From assembly GCA_910584795.1 (NCBI GenBank), contig CAJUBZ010000011.1, positions 1 to 64,000 of the forward strand: a stretch of 64,000 nucleotides of DNA. Direction: 5' to 3'. The notes below the pieces were generated by a model. The model did not search any database. It saw only the letters and a list, made by a program, of their open reading frames with translations, and was not told the origin of the DNA. The first letter of the stretch is position 1. Each line of letters starts with the position of its first letter. This DNA is from an uncultured Eubacterium sp. (GTDB lineage Bacteria > Bacillota > Clostridia > Lachnospirales > Lachnospiraceae). Positions 24,902 to 34,339 of the stretch are shown here, one piece after another. The position numbers and the translations under genes are program-made.

Positions 24902-27109
24902 TTATTTCAAACTCTGCCACTGATACTTATACATTGCCTCATTATAACTATCTATCAATATCTTATTTTTCTTTCCCAAAACAAGGCATTGTTTCTTCAG
25001 ACTGTCTGGTAATCTGATACAACCTGATATATTCACTTTATTGTCTAGTATCTGATAAAACATAATTCTTGTATACTGATACCCATCCTGCTCTATATTT
25101 TCCGGCTCCCAATACGTGTATACCCATAGGTTATCCTTTACTTTTTTGCAATGATTTCTCATATCCATTAGTCCATTCGATGAAAATCCATCTATAGCTG
25201 AATCATATAATACTGCTGATATCTTTGCCCCTTTATCCCAGCTATCAGGCATCCTGAAATAAACTGTTTTTTTACTACTTTCTGAATTACTGTATATATT
25301 TCCATTGAACATAAGAGTCTGCTGATAATATATCAACTCTTTATTCTTATATTCTGTATCCAGTATCTTCATTGTATTTTTACATTTTTTTGTTATCGGA
25401 ATTTTAATTTCTATATACTCATCTCTTAAATTATAACACGGAAAATAAAGTGTATAAGCTATAGTTCCTGATGTAACTCTTTCCCCTCCTAAAGAAATGT
25501 AATCTTTAATAACAGCATCTTTTATTTTTTTTATTTTTTCCACTGATTCTGTTATATTAATCCGTATATTCTGTTTATCTTCCAAATCGATTCTATCCAT
25601 CTCATTTAAAGGTATTTCTTTTAATATTTGTAGCTCATTTGTATACAACCCTAAACTTTGAGACAATTTTTCAATCTCTTCTTGTGAATAAATTCCTATA
25701 TATTCCCGATTAATTATCTCTCCATTTTTTAATCGATAAGAAATCTCCACTTCACCTACTACATGATCTTCTTCATCATTGTATATAGCATGTGCACTAT
25801 TTGAACCAAGATCAATCGGATATGTTCCTTGTTTCGCTGTCATTTCCTGTTTGATAATTACTCTATGTGCTGCAACGACATTTTCTATGAGGTCTCTTTC
25901 ACTTATATAATTCCTTCTTATATCTTTTCCATTTACATGATAACTGCCTTGTCCATCCATAATAACACTTACTGCCTGAACATCCTGAACATCCGGCACT
26001 CTTTCATCATATCCAAACGCTCCTGTAATAATTACTACAACAAATACCATTGCCACTGCCACATCAGCTGCTCCTATAAGTAAACTGGATAAGATGTTCG
26101 AAACTCCTCTATGATAAATCAAATGCAAAATGGTTGCTGTCAGAAATGCTCCAATACAAAGTCCCACAAAAAACCATACATACTGACTTTTATAAGAGTC
26201 ATTGCTGCTCCCGCCAATTTGTGCAAAAATCCACCCCATTCCAAATCCAACTGTAAATCCGGAAAAGAATTTTATAACTTGTTCTACGATAACAAAAACA
26301 AATGCATTCTGGGCTGTCTCTGCCTTACGCTTTTTACTTAACACATAGCACACACCAATTAATATCAGAGAAAAAACAATCCACCATACAATATATAAAT
26401 CTTTTTCTTTTTCCCATATTCCTGCAAATGGTGCAAGTGCCGGACTTAACAAAGTATAAAGTGAAAAACTCATATTCTCTTCACTCCCAAACCCTGGCAG
26501 TATACTTGCCGGAAACATATTACATATCAAAATACAAATCGGATAAACACCATTGATTACCAAAAAACTGACAATTACATCTACAACAGTTCCACAGCAC
26601 AATGACAGTACTGCTATAAAAGAAACAATTCCTGTTACCCCTAGTACAAGCGTTGCTATCATTCTCATAGAACTTAAAAAATATTCACTTTTTAATGTGA
26701 GTAATGCTCCTATTGTTCCTATCATTATCACCGGAAGTATGGTTTGTGCCAGCACTGATATATACCGGGTAAAAAACAGGGTTCTTCTGCTTACCGGCAA
26801 ACTGCCAAACAAATCGACACACCGTTTATTATGCATATATGAAAAAACCACAATGGAAAATATTGTTGTAAATACAATCGTCACAAAAACGAATAACGAT
26901 CCAACAACATTCATAGCTGACATATCGATTACTCCGTCTGAAATAAATCTATCCTTGTTTTGAAAAATGACAAGTATCTCTATTAACGGAAATGTCACAA
27001 AAAGCATTGCTATATATGCAATGGATATTCCTTTATATCTCTTTGTGGTCCATCCAAACATACTAAGAGCTTTATTCTGCCAAGTCAAACATGTATTATT
27101 ATTTTCCAT
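24902..27109 (-). CDS. ABC transporter permease with large extracytoplasmic C-terminal part
   Basis: The N-terminal 370 residues of this 735-residue protein hold about ten membrane segments of the ABC-2 type (TKRYKGISIAYIAMLFVTFP..., RRTLFFTRYISVLAQTILPV). The remaining 360 residues are soluble and poorly conserved, with many charged beta-like stretches. The ATG at 27109 has GGAGGGTGTTGGAT before it and lies within the 3' end of the ATPase gene, so the two are coupled. With the YtrA-type regulator and the ATPase it resembles the ytr-like exporters that respond to cell-wall antibiotics. The substrate is not deducible. Confidence 0.85.
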   Translation of the reverse strand: MENNNTCLTWQNKALSMFGWTTKRYKGISIAYIAMLFVTFPLIEILVIFQNKDRFISDGVIDMSAMNVVGSLFVFVTIVFTTIFSIVVFSYMHNKRCVDLFGSLPVSRRTLFFTRYISVLAQTILPVIMIGTIGALLTLKSEYFLSSMRMIATLVLGVTGIVSFIAVLSLCCGTVVDVIVSFLVINGVYPICILICNMFPASILPGFGSEENMSFSLYTLLSPALAPFAGIWEKEKDLYIVWWIVFSLILIGVCYVLSKKRKAETAQNAFVFVIVEQVIKFFSGFTVGFGMGWIFAQIGGSSNDSYKSQYVWFFVGLCIGAFLTATILHLIYHRGVSNILSSLLIGAADVAVAMVFVVVIITGAFGYDERVPDVQDVQAVSVIMDGQGSYHVNGKDIRRNYISERDLIENVVAAHRVIIKQEMTAKQGTYPIDLGSNSAHAIYNDEEDHVVGEVEISYRLKNGEIINREYIGIYSQEEIEKLSQSLGLYTNELQILKEIPLNEMDRIDLEDKQNIRINITESVEKIKKIKDAVIKDYISLGGERVTSGTIAYTLYFPCYNLRDEYIEIKIPITKKCKNTMKILDTEYKNKELIYYQQTLMFNGNIYSNSESSKKTVYFRMPDSWDKGAKISAVLYDSAIDGFSSNGLMDMRNHCKKVKDNLWVYTYWEPENIEQDGYQYTRIMFYQILDNKVNISGCIRLPDSLKKQCLVLGKKNKILIDSYNEAMYKYQWQSLK

Positions 27110-27983
27110 ATCCAACACCCTCCATTTCGTTTATAAATACTTCCTCTAATGTCGATGGCATCACCTCAATAAATGCCGGCTCTAGATCATTTAATTCCTT
27201 CATAATCAACTCTAAATCACCCTTTGCCATAATTACATAATAATTTCCAACCTGACTGATAATTTCACCATGAATTTTCTTAAATACCTCTTTATCCGGA
27301 GACTCTGTGAACGCTAACTGAATTTTATGCATCTTATTTTTTAATTCATCTGTCTCTTCATTTGTTACCAAAGCACCTTTATGTAACAATACAATCTTGT
27401 CACAAATATCATCAATTTCACGTAAATTGTGAGAGGCAATAATGCAAGTCATATTGCTATCTGTAACATTTTCAATAATCATGGATTTTAATGTTTTTCG
27501 AATCACCGGATCTAATCCGTCAAAAATCTCATCTAAAAATAAATACTTCGGGCATGTAGCAAATGCAAGAATTAATGATGCCTGCCTCTGCATACCCTTA
27601 CTCATGTTTATAATTTTCTTATTTGTTGCAATGGGAAACATGGAACACAATTTCATATATCTGTCCTCATCCCAATTTAGATATAATTTCCTGTATAATG
27701 CTACCATCTTTTCTACTGTACTATCATTAAAGAAATACGGGTAATCTGAAATATAAGAACATCTTTCTTTAATTTTGTGATTATCAAATGCATTCTCTCC
27801 ATCAATAAAAACACTTCCCTCATCTGGTTCATATACCCCCGATAATGTCCTTAGCAATGTGCTTTTACCACTTCCATTACTTCCTGCCAGCCCAAAGATT
27901 GTACCTTCTGATATTTCACACTCCAAATTATTTATTGCTACTGTTTTATCAAATCTTTTTGTCAGATTTCTAATTTCAATCAT
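27099..27983 (-). CDS. ABC transporter ATP-binding protein
   Basis: This 294-residue ATPase drives the adjacent permease. It shows Walker A GSNGSGKST (about residues 34-42), a signature in the variant form NMSKGMQRQ instead of LSGGQ, Walker B YLFLDEIFDGLD and the switch His in IIASHNLREIDD. The variant signature is common in ABC-2 exporter ATPases of the YtrB/CcmA type. It overlaps the regulator gene by 8 bp and the permease gene by 11 bp. Confidence 0.93.
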   Translation of the reverse strand: MIEIRNLTKRFDKTVAINNLECEISEGTIFGLAGSNGSGKSTLLRTLSGVYEPDEGSVFIDGENAFDNHKIKERCSYISDYPYFFNDSTVEKMVALYRKLYLNWDEDRYMKLCSMFPIATNKKIINMSKGMQRQASLILAFATCPKYLFLDEIFDGLDPVIRKTLKSMIIENVTDSNMTCIIASHNLREIDDICDKIVLLHKGALVTNEETDELKNKMHKIQLAFTESPDKEVFKKIHGEIISQVGNYYVIMAKGDLELIMKELNDLEPAFIEVMPSTLEEVFINEMEGVGYGK

Positions 27984-28353
27984 TTCTGCTCCCTCCGTCA
28001 GTTATTTCATTTACCATAGATACCATTTCCTCTATGGTAATCCCTCTTTTATAAGCGCGGTCCATGGCCTCCTTTAAATCTTTTCTAACCTTAATTTTTT
28101 CAGCTTCATTTTGATTTAATTTGTCCGAAATAAAACTTCCTCGTCCAACTGTTGAATAAACATATCCATCCAATTCTAACATCTTGTATGCTTTCTGCAC
28201 AGTATTGGGGTTAATTCCCAGTTCGGTCGCCAATGTTCTGACCGGAGGTAATTTGGTATGACTTTTTAACACACCTAGTGATGTCAGCCTTACTACATCA
28301 TCATATAACTGTTGATATACCGGCGTTCTTGAACTGAAATTTACTGTCAACAT
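27976..28353 (-). CDS. GntR family regulator, YtrA subfamily
   Basis: This 125-residue protein has the GntR winged helix: SRTPVYQQLYDDVVRL, KLPPVRTLATELGINPNTVQKAYKMLELDGYVYSTVGRGSFI. The short C-terminal tail without a large ligand domain is the YtrA type, whose members repress neighbouring ABC exporter genes. It is the first gene of the three-gene operon and overlaps the ATPase gene. Confidence 0.93.
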   Translation of the reverse strand: MLTVNFSSRTPVYQQLYDDVVRLTSLGVLKSHTKLPPVRTLATELGINPNTVQKAYKMLELDGYVYSTVGRGSFISDKLNQNEAEKIKVRKDLKEAMDRAYKRGITIEEMVSMVNEITDGGSRND

Positions 28354-28427
28354 ATAAATTCCCCCTTTCTCTATTTTTGTATTTATTGTATTAATCTAAA
28401 TAGTACAAGAAAATTATATAAAAAAAA

Positions 28428-28445
28428 CAGTTGATATGTCAACTG
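28428..28445 (-). terminator. Terminator after the acyl-carrier-like gene
   Basis: CAGTTGA and TCAACTG form a 7-bp stem with a 4-nt loop flanked by A and T runs, giving a strong U-run on the minus strand. It lies 20 bp after the stop codon at 28466. Confidence 0.85.
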
Positions 28446-28465
28446 CTTTTTTCTATACCTTTTCT

Positions 28466-28687
28466 TTACTCTAAACTTTGTAATAATGCGATAATTGTAT
28501 CTATCGTATCAAAATTATCTTCATTGCGTTCATCGTATGGGATATCAATATCATATTTATCTTCCAGAGTTACAATTAATTCCATAAGCTGTTTTGACTC
28601 AAGGAACTCTGCTATACTCATATCCTCATCATCAGGATCCCACAATGGATTTATCTCGCATATAATTTCTATAATATCATCACGCAT
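28466..28687 (-). CDS. Acyl carrier protein-like protein
   Basis: This 73-residue acidic protein has the size and helical pattern of acyl or D-alanyl carrier proteins. The likely phosphopantetheine site is Ser31 in AEFLESKQLMELIVTLEDKY, an E-S variant of the usual D-S-L motif, followed by YDIDIPYDE. No fatty acid, polyketide or dlt genes are adjacent; its neighbours are ligA and a GntR operon, so the loading enzyme must lie elsewhere. It is transcribed alone, with its own terminator. Confidence 0.75.
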   Translation of the reverse strand: MRDDIIEIICEINPLWDPDDEDMSIAEFLESKQLMELIVTLEDKYDIDIPYDERNEDNFDTIDTIIALLQSLE

Positions 28688-28768
28688 TGTCTCTTCCTCC
28701 TACTAAATATTTATAAGAAATTAAACACTCATCTATATTTACCATATTATGTCCTACTGTTCAATATA

Positions 28769-30721
28769 TTACTTCCATTTTTGTAAAAATTGTTCTTCAT
28801 TTATGATTTCAATTCCTAATTCTTTCGCTTTTTTATTTTTTGATGAATTAGACATAACATCATTATTAATTAGATAATTGGTTTTTGATGTAACGGAACC
28901 TGTTACCTTTCCACCATGTTTCTCAATATAATCTTTTACGGCATTTCTATTAGGGAACTTTTCTACACTGCCTGTCACAACAAATGTTAATCCCTCCATG
29001 GTCTGAGCGCTATCGTCTGCTTCTGGTTTCATCAGATTTATTTCCTTCAACAGTCGGTCTACTCTAGAATTGTTCTCATTATCTGAAAAATAAGCCACAA
29101 ACTTTTCAGCCATCTTATCGCCAATATGATTGATTTCTACTAATTCTTCTTCGGTAGCATTTCTTATTTTTTCAAAATCATTGGAAAAATATTTGCAAAT
29201 AAGTTTTGCATTTGCGACTCCAATATTGGGAATTCCCAGACTATACAAAAAGGCATGCACTTCCACGTCTCTTGCTTTCTCCAAAGATTCCATCAAATTA
29301 TCATAAGATTTTCTTCCAAAACCCGGAATATTCACAATTTCCTCTTCATATCTGTCAAGCTGAAAAATATCCGCAAACTCATGAATATATCCTGCATCGA
29401 TAAACTTTTCCAATGTCTCCTCTGACAGTCCATCAATATTCATTGCATTCCTTGAAACAAACAATGTATATAATTTAATATGCTTTGCCGGACATCTCTT
29501 ATTAGGACAATATAATGTTTTCACACCATTTTCACTTTTTACTTCTGTAATTCCTCCACATGCCGGACAAGTATCAGGAACATCTTTTACTCCCGACTTT
29601 GTAAGATTTTCTGATATTTGTGGAATAATCATATTGGCTTTATATACTTTAATTCTATCACCGGCACCTAATTCTAACTCTTCCATAATACTAATATTAT
29701 GGACACTTGCTCTGGTAACCGTTGTCCCTTCTAATTCCACCGGTTCAAAAACTGCAACCGGATTAATTAACCCGGTACGGCTGGGACTCCACTCAATATA
29801 ATCAAGAACTGTCTCTGCCTGCTCATCCTCCCATTTAAAAGCAACCCCATTTCTTGGAAACTTTGAGGTCGCTCCAAGAGATTCTCCATATGCAATATCA
29901 TCATACAATAAAACTAATCCATCCGATGGGTAGTCATTCTTTTTTACCTGCTCAGAAAAATATGCCACAGCCTCTTCCATATTCTCCCCTGTGACTATAC
30001 GTCTCTCCACTACTTCAAACCCCTGATTCTCCAGCCACTGAAACTGCCGTTCTATGGAATTATGAAAATCTACGTTCTCTGCCTGAATCAATGCAAAAGC
30101 AACAAAATTCACATTTCGTCCGGCTGTCACCTCACTATTTAACTGTCTAACTGAACCAGAACAAAGATTTCGTGGATTTTTATATTTTGCATCAGCATCT
30201 TCTATTTGTTCATTAATTATTTTAAAATCAGAATATTTAATCAGTGCCTCTCCACGTAAAGTAAGTTTCCCCTGAAAAGGAATATTTAAAGGCACATTTT
30301 GAAACACCCTGGCATTGGCTGTAATGACCTCTCCTACCTGACCGTTCCCTCTGGTAACTGCTTTCACCAGACTCCCATTCTCATAGGATAAAACTACTGT
30401 TAACCCATCTAACTTCCAAGATAAAATGCATTCTCTCTCTCCTGCGAATTCCACCAATGCACCGACATCTTTTGTTTTATCCAAAGAAAGCATGGGACTG
30501 TCATGACGTTCTTTTGGAAGTTCACTCACAACCTCATAACCTACATGAATTGTCGGACTGTTCGTCATTACCACACCAGTCTCTTTTTCCAAATCTGCCA
30601 ATTCATCATACAACCTGTCATACTCCAGATTTGACATTATCTCATTTGCATCCTGATAATATGCCTTTGATGCTTTATTTAAAATTTCTACTAATTCTTT
30701 AATCCTGACTGTTTTATCCAA
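28769..30721 (-). CDS. ligA: NAD-dependent DNA ligase
   Basis: It seals nicks during replication and repair using NAD. The 650-residue protein has the N-terminal Ia domain, the adenylation motif SWKLDGLTVVLSY (about residue 110) with the active-site lysine, PSDGLVLLYDD, the four-cysteine zinc finger (CPACGG ... CPNKRCPAK), helix-hairpin-helix repeats (about 430-560) and a C-terminal BRCT domain (about 575-650). Length is at the low end for LigA (about 670) but all domains are present. Confidence 0.94.
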   Translation of the reverse strand: MDKTVRIKELVEILNKASKAYYQDANEIMSNLEYDRLYDELADLEKETGVVMTNSPTIHVGYEVVSELPKERHDSPMLSLDKTKDVGALVEFAGERECILSWKLDGLTVVLSYENGSLVKAVTRGNGQVGEVITANARVFQNVPLNIPFQGKLTLRGEALIKYSDFKIINEQIEDADAKYKNPRNLCSGSVRQLNSEVTAGRNVNFVAFALIQAENVDFHNSIERQFQWLENQGFEVVERRIVTGENMEEAVAYFSEQVKKNDYPSDGLVLLYDDIAYGESLGATSKFPRNGVAFKWEDEQAETVLDYIEWSPSRTGLINPVAVFEPVELEGTTVTRASVHNISIMEELELGAGDRIKVYKANMIIPQISENLTKSGVKDVPDTCPACGGITEVKSENGVKTLYCPNKRCPAKHIKLYTLFVSRNAMNIDGLSEETLEKFIDAGYIHEFADIFQLDRYEEEIVNIPGFGRKSYDNLMESLEKARDVEVHAFLYSLGIPNIGVANAKLICKYFSNDFEKIRNATEEELVEINHIGDKMAEKFVAYFSDNENNSRVDRLLKEINLMKPEADDSAQTMEGLTFVVTGSVEKFPNRNAVKDYIEKHGGKVTGSVTSKTNYLINNDVMSNSSKNKKAKELGIEIINEEQFLQKWK

Positions 30722-30767
30722 TTTCTTTCCTCACAATCATCGTCTATATTTATTATCTGACGGATTA

Positions 30768-31493
30768 CTATTTCATTATTTGTGCCAGTTCTTCATCTGT
30801 CACATTTCGATACTGGCCCAAAGGCAGATTTCCCAGATAAATATCCATAATTCTAATCCGCTTTAGTTTCTGCACTTTATATCCCAGTGTTTCACACATA
30901 CGCCTTATCTGTCTGTTGAGCCCCTGCGTTAAAATAATATGAAATGTATGTTTATTTACTTTTGTAACCTTACATGGTCTGGTCACTTGATTTAATATCT
31001 CAACACCCGAAGACATTTTTTGGACAAACTCATCGCCTATTGGTTTATCTACTGTTACTACATACTCTTTTTCGTGGTAATTTGATGCCTTTAATATGTG
31101 ATTCACCAAAGACCCATCATTTGTTAAAAGTATCAGCCCCTGAGAATTTTTATCCAGACGTCCAATTGGATAAATACGTTTTGGATAACCAATAAAGTCT
31201 ACAATGTTATCCGGATTTCCTGAATCTGTTGTACATTCAACCCCAACCGGTTTATTAAAAGCAATTACAATCTGTTCTTCTTCTCTCGAAATTATCTGTC
31301 CATTAACTTTTACAATATCTTTCAGTGTTACTTTCTGCCCCATTACAGCTGTCTCATGATTAACTGTAACCTTTTTTCCTTCAATAAGGCGGTCCGCCTC
31401 TCTTCTGGAACAAAAGCCTGAGTCACTTAAAAATTTGTTCAACCGGATTTCTTCTATATTGTTTTTTTGTTGTTTGAATCTTTTTTCTGTCAT
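30768..31493 (-). CDS. RluF/RluB-type 23S rRNA pseudouridine synthase
   Basis: This 241-residue enzyme has an S4 RNA-binding domain (RLNKFLSDSGFCSRREADRLI) followed by the pseudouridine synthase core. The catalytic Asp lies in YPIGRLDKNSQGLILLTNDG, with LTQGLNRQIRRMCETLGYKV near the C-terminus. These motifs and the length match RluF, which modifies helix 74 of 23S rRNA. MTEKRF at 31493 is chosen over a start 6 codons upstream because GGGAG lies at the right distance. It is 46 bp upstream of ligA on the same strand and may be cotranscribed. Confidence 0.88.
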   Translation of the reverse strand: MTEKRFKQQKNNIEEIRLNKFLSDSGFCSRREADRLIEGKKVTVNHETAVMGQKVTLKDIVKVNGQIISREEEQIVIAFNKPVGVECTTDSGNPDNIVDFIGYPKRIYPIGRLDKNSQGLILLTNDGSLVNHILKASNYHEKEYVVTVDKPIGDEFVQKMSSGVEILNQVTRPCKVTKVNKHTFHIILTQGLNRQIRRMCETLGYKVQKLKRIRIMDIYLGNLPLGQYRNVTDEELAQIMK

Positions 31494-31550
31494 ATTATTG
31501 TCTCCCGACAAGATGTTTTCTATTTATCTTTACCAAAATATTTTACACAG

Positions 31551-31583
31551 AAAAAGAATCTGTTGCAACAACAGATTCTTTTT
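31551..31583 (-). terminator. Terminator after thiT
   Basis: AAAAAGAATCTGTTG and CAACAGATTCTTTTT form a perfect 15-bp stem with a 3-nt loop, 18 bp past the thiT stop codon. A and T runs on both sides would let it act in either direction. Confidence 0.88.
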
Positions 31584-31600
31584 TAATGTACTTTTATTCA

Positions 31601-32401
31601 TTATTTTTGTTTCTTTTTGACAAATATTTTTGTAAGCAGATAAACAATCACACCTACAGCCACACCTGCAAAAGTTATTATTCCAACAAGTCCCCAGTTT
31701 GCTCCACCAATCCTGGTAATATCAAATCCCTCTGCTGACTGGACTTTCTGAAATAAATACAAAAAGTCTGTAACAATCGCAATGCCAAAAATTAAAACAC
31801 CATTTAACACCGCCATGATGTTATCTGATTTCTTTCTTGTTACAGGTCTGTCTAATTTCAAATCCACTGCATTTGATATCAACGCTATCACATATACTGT
31901 TACAACAGTTTCCGGTATCATATATGCTGCATTATAGACCAAAGAATAAATAGCTCCATCAACAGTAGGAATCGATACTCCTGCCCATACAGTACATCCT
32001 ACAATCACATGACAGATTAATCTGAGCATACATACTACAACAGTACCTATTACCAATACACCTGTCTGATGTCTGTTTCTCTTAAATATACCCAGCAGCC
32101 CTAACACTGTAAATGCTCCAATATAATCTAACATTACGATTGCAATTCCTGCCGTTGCTGAAGTTGCATAGGATAGATTAGAAAGCCCCATAAGTAACTG
32201 TAACAAACTATATGCAAAACCTGTTACGATACCCCATTTAAAACCATGTCTGTATCCCGCCACAATTATTGGCGCCATACTAGCTGCAGTTACCGAACCG
32301 CCAAAAGGCATATCAATGATCTTGATAAAGCTTAATACAAAAGCCATAGCAATTAAGATAGCACACTCTACAAGTTTTACTGATGTCTTTGTTTTTTCCA
32401 T
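31601..32401 (-). CDS. thiT: ECF thiamine transporter substrate-binding subunit ThiT
   Basis: ThiT is the membrane S-component that binds thiamine and docks onto the shared ECF energising module. The 266-residue protein starts with EKTKTSVKLVECAILIAMAF and has IDMPFGGSVTAASMAPIIVAGYRHGFKWGI, the conserved thiamine-binding loop region, and further helices. The C-terminal 70 residues (two extra helices) exceed the usual length of about 190-200. A TPP riboswitch lies directly upstream, which strongly supports thiamine as the ligand. thiN is the next gene upstream on the same strand. Confidence 0.93.
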   Translation of the reverse strand: MEKTKTSVKLVECAILIAMAFVLSFIKIIDMPFGGSVTAASMAPIIVAGYRHGFKWGIVTGFAYSLLQLLMGLSNLSYATSATAGIAIVMLDYIGAFTVLGLLGIFKRNRHQTGVLVIGTVVVCMLRLICHVIVGCTVWAGVSIPTVDGAIYSLVYNAAYMIPETVVTVYVIALISNAVDLKLDRPVTRKKSDNIMAVLNGVLIFGIAIVTDFLYLFQKVQSAEGFDITRIGGANWGLVGIITFAGVAVGVIVYLLTKIFVKKKQK

Positions 32402-32460
32402 AAAAAAATTCCTCCTTTGATTACAATAATCGCCAGAGAATTCCCATTATAAAATATAGC

Positions 32461-32537
32461 TTCCTTACGACGGTACTAACCGTATCAAGTAATGAGGGTC
32501 GATATACATCTCTCAGCCAATCAAGGCACCCCTAGCG
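32461..32537 (-). promoter_or_regulatory. TPP riboswitch
   Basis: On the minus strand the region reads AGGGGTGCC...GGCTGAGA...ACCCT...TACTTGATACGG...CCGTCGTAAGGAA, the conserved THI-element order. It lies 60 bp before thiT. No strong terminator follows; the thiT ribosome site (AAAGGAGGAA) is close, so control of translation start is likely. TPP binding should reduce thiT expression. Confidence 0.93.
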
Positions 32538-32561
32538 AATGTATTTTGTTGTATGTGTGAT

Positions 32562-32590
32562 AGTCTATCTGTTTTGTCAGTATTTGTCAA
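32562..32590 (-). promoter_or_regulatory. Promoter of the TPP riboswitch-thiT transcript
   Basis: On the minus strand TTGACA (32590-32585) and TAGACT (32567-32562) are 17 nt apart. They lie 25 nt ahead of the riboswitch core, as expected. Confidence 0.7.
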
Positions 32591-32631
32591 GAAAAATAAT
32601 ACACTTTTATTTATCCCTTTATAATTATAGT

Positions 32632-33240
32632 TTATGAAACAATCAGCAAACTTCCTTTTTCCACAGATATTGTTACTTCTTTTCCTATAAATAAATTACT
32701 TGTTCCTGTAGGATTATCCGGTGTCAGTTCGAAATCATGTAATAAATACATTGCATCTTTTATATTCACTTTATGTGCAGTTCCACCTAATGCAAAGATT
32801 GAAAATCCACTTTGGCTTTCGCCCGTAAGTTGAATATCTCCATCTGTAATAACATGATATTTGTTTGTACTATCTATCATTTCTATTGCTGCTCCTTTTC
32901 TGGAAGCATACAACATGGTCTGAATGTTAGAAAATGTATGGTCTATTCTTCCACCAGTCCCGCCATATAATTTTATTTTTTGATAACCCATTTCCAATGC
33001 TTTTTTTACTGCAAGCATCATATCTGTATCATTTTTCATTACTTCATGCTGAATCACATTATTTCCCTCTGGAACAAATCCCAAAGAATCAAAATCACCC
33101 ATAATCATATCCGGTTCAATATTTAGTTTTTGAAGCCATAACAAGCCCCCATCCGCTGCGATGACGTAATCTTCTTTTTTCTTTAAAAAATTAGTGCCGG
33201 AATTATCCCCGGCACCAACGATATAACATATTTTTTCCAT
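32632..33240 (-). CDS. thiN: Thiamine pyrophosphokinase
   Basis: It converts thiamine to thiamine pyrophosphate with ATP. The 202-residue protein has the TPK motifs YVIAADGGLLWL, MIMGDFDSLG with the catalytic acidic pair, KNDTDMMLAVKKALEMGY and YGGTGGRIDHTFSNI, and a small C-terminal binding domain. Together with thiT it makes a thiamine salvage unit. It is 15 bp downstream of an anchored protein gene, so it is probably transcribed with that gene rather than from the riboswitch promoter. Confidence 0.94.
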   Translation of the reverse strand: MEKICYIVGAGDNSGTNFLKKKEDYVIAADGGLLWLQKLNIEPDMIMGDFDSLGFVPEGNNVIQHEVMKNDTDMMLAVKKALEMGYQKIKLYGGTGGRIDHTFSNIQTMLYASRKGAAIEMIDSTNKYHVITDGDIQLTGESQSGFSIFALGGTAHKVNIKDAMYLLHDFELTPDNPTGTSNLFIGKEVTISVEKGSLLIVS

Positions 33241-33255
33241 TGATTATTTCCCTAT

Positions 33256-34092
33256 CTATTTCTTTGAATCTTTTTTGTTACTTTTATTTGATGTCTGAAC
33301 AACTGTAGTAACCGGCTGTGTAGCCGGAGCTGATGTCTGCTGTGCTATCGTCTCACTCTCTTTATTTTCTGTAACTTGCAGTTTATCAAAAAACTGCTGT
33401 AATTTTATATCTGATGCTTTCGCCTCTTCAAACTCTACTTCTACATCCTTTAACAACTGCTGTACATCTGCATCTTTTGTAACTTTCTCCATGTATTTGT
33501 GAATTTCTTCTCCACTATCATTCTGAATATACACATTCCCCGTTTTTGTATCTCTTACAACATACAATCTGTCAATACAAGGAACTGTTGTCTCGATATT
33601 CTTAATTCCCATCTGATAATACGCATAAACTACATATGTATTTTCATAGGGACCTTCTTTTGTGTAACATTCTATCTCGCTGTACCCTGATATATATGTC
33701 TTCTGTTTTACACTATTGATATCATATAAATTTCCTACATATTGTGCGATTGTCTCTGCACGTTTCTCACTGTCTTCAATTAAAAATGCATTTAAATAAT
33801 TCTTTACTACATCAGAAATTTCAGGATATTTCTCATCTTGCAACGGATTTTCTGCCATAGCTTTTTGTTCCTTTGTTGGTGTGCTCTTTACAAAATAAAA
33901 TATAACAGCTGCGATGCCAACAACCAAAACAACAGCAATGATTGCTGCTATAATCATATCTATTCTAATACTAGACTTTTTCTTCTGATTACTTACTTTT
34001 CTTACTGGCTGTCTGTCCCGTTCAACTTCCTTCAGCAAATCTTCTAACTCTGATTTACTTAACTTGTTTTCATCATCTGCCACGTTACACAT
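33256..34092 (-). CDS. Membrane-anchored protein of unknown function
   Basis: This 278-residue protein has a charged cytoplasmic N-terminus of about 45 residues, one membrane helix (about 46-68, IIAAIIAVVLVVGIAAVIFY) and an outside domain of about 160 residues. The tail is rich in Thr, Gln and Lys and looks like a disordered linker. The outside domain (ISDVVKNYLNAFLIEDSEKRAE, ECYTKEGPYENTYVVYAYYQM) recalls NTF2-like folds of small extracytoplasmic proteins, but I cannot name the family. It precedes thiN by 15 bp. Confidence 0.7.
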   Translation of the reverse strand: MCNVADDENKLSKSELEDLLKEVERDRQPVRKVSNQKKKSSIRIDMIIAAIIAVVLVVGIAAVIFYFVKSTPTKEQKAMAENPLQDEKYPEISDVVKNYLNAFLIEDSEKRAETIAQYVGNLYDINSVKQKTYISGYSEIECYTKEGPYENTYVVYAYYQMGIKNIETTVPCIDRLYVVRDTKTGNVYIQNDSGEEIHKYMEKVTKDADVQQLLKDVEVEFEEAKASDIKLQQFFDKLQVTENKESETIAQQTSAPATQPVTTVVQTSNKSNKKDSKK

Positions 34093-34174
34093 CTCCTTTA
34101 TCTTTTCGTTTCTCTAATAATATCAAAAACACTATTAAAATTCAACTTTAGGGAAAATATATATGAATTTCATA

Positions 34175-34203
34175 TTGCCTGATTGTCTTATCTGGGGTAG
34201 AAT
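34175..34203 (+). promoter_or_regulatory. Promoter of tRNA-Arg
   Basis: TTGCCT (34175-34180) and TAGAAT (34198-34203) are 17 nt apart. They lie about 17 bp before the tRNA. Confidence 0.65.
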
Positions 34204-34219
34204 AGATAAGGATTCATTC

Positions 34220-34291
34220 GCACCTGTAGTCTAATGGATAGAACATCGCCCTCCGGAGGCGACAATACCGGTTCGAATCCGGTCAGGTGCA
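34220..34291 (+). tRNA. tRNA-Arg (anticodon CCG)
   Basis: The 72-nt sequence folds as a cloverleaf. The acceptor GCACCTG pairs with CAGGTGC, followed by discriminator A. The anticodon stem is TCGCC/GGCGA with loop CTCCGGA, so the anticodon is CCG (reads CGG). The T arm is ACCGG-TTCGAAT-CCGGT. CCA is not encoded. A strong terminator follows. Confidence 0.95.
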
Positions 34292-34300
34292 CTTAATCAA

Positions 34301-34339
34301 AAAAAGATTCCAGAAGAAATATTCTTCTGGAATCTTTTT
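34301..34339. terminator. Bidirectional terminator between tRNA-Arg and the DUF5688 gene
   Basis: A perfect 18-bp stem (AAAAAGATTCCAGAAGAA with its complement) with a 3-nt loop lies between the convergent tRNA and DUF5688 genes. Its right end touches the DUF5688 stop codon. Confidence 0.92.
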
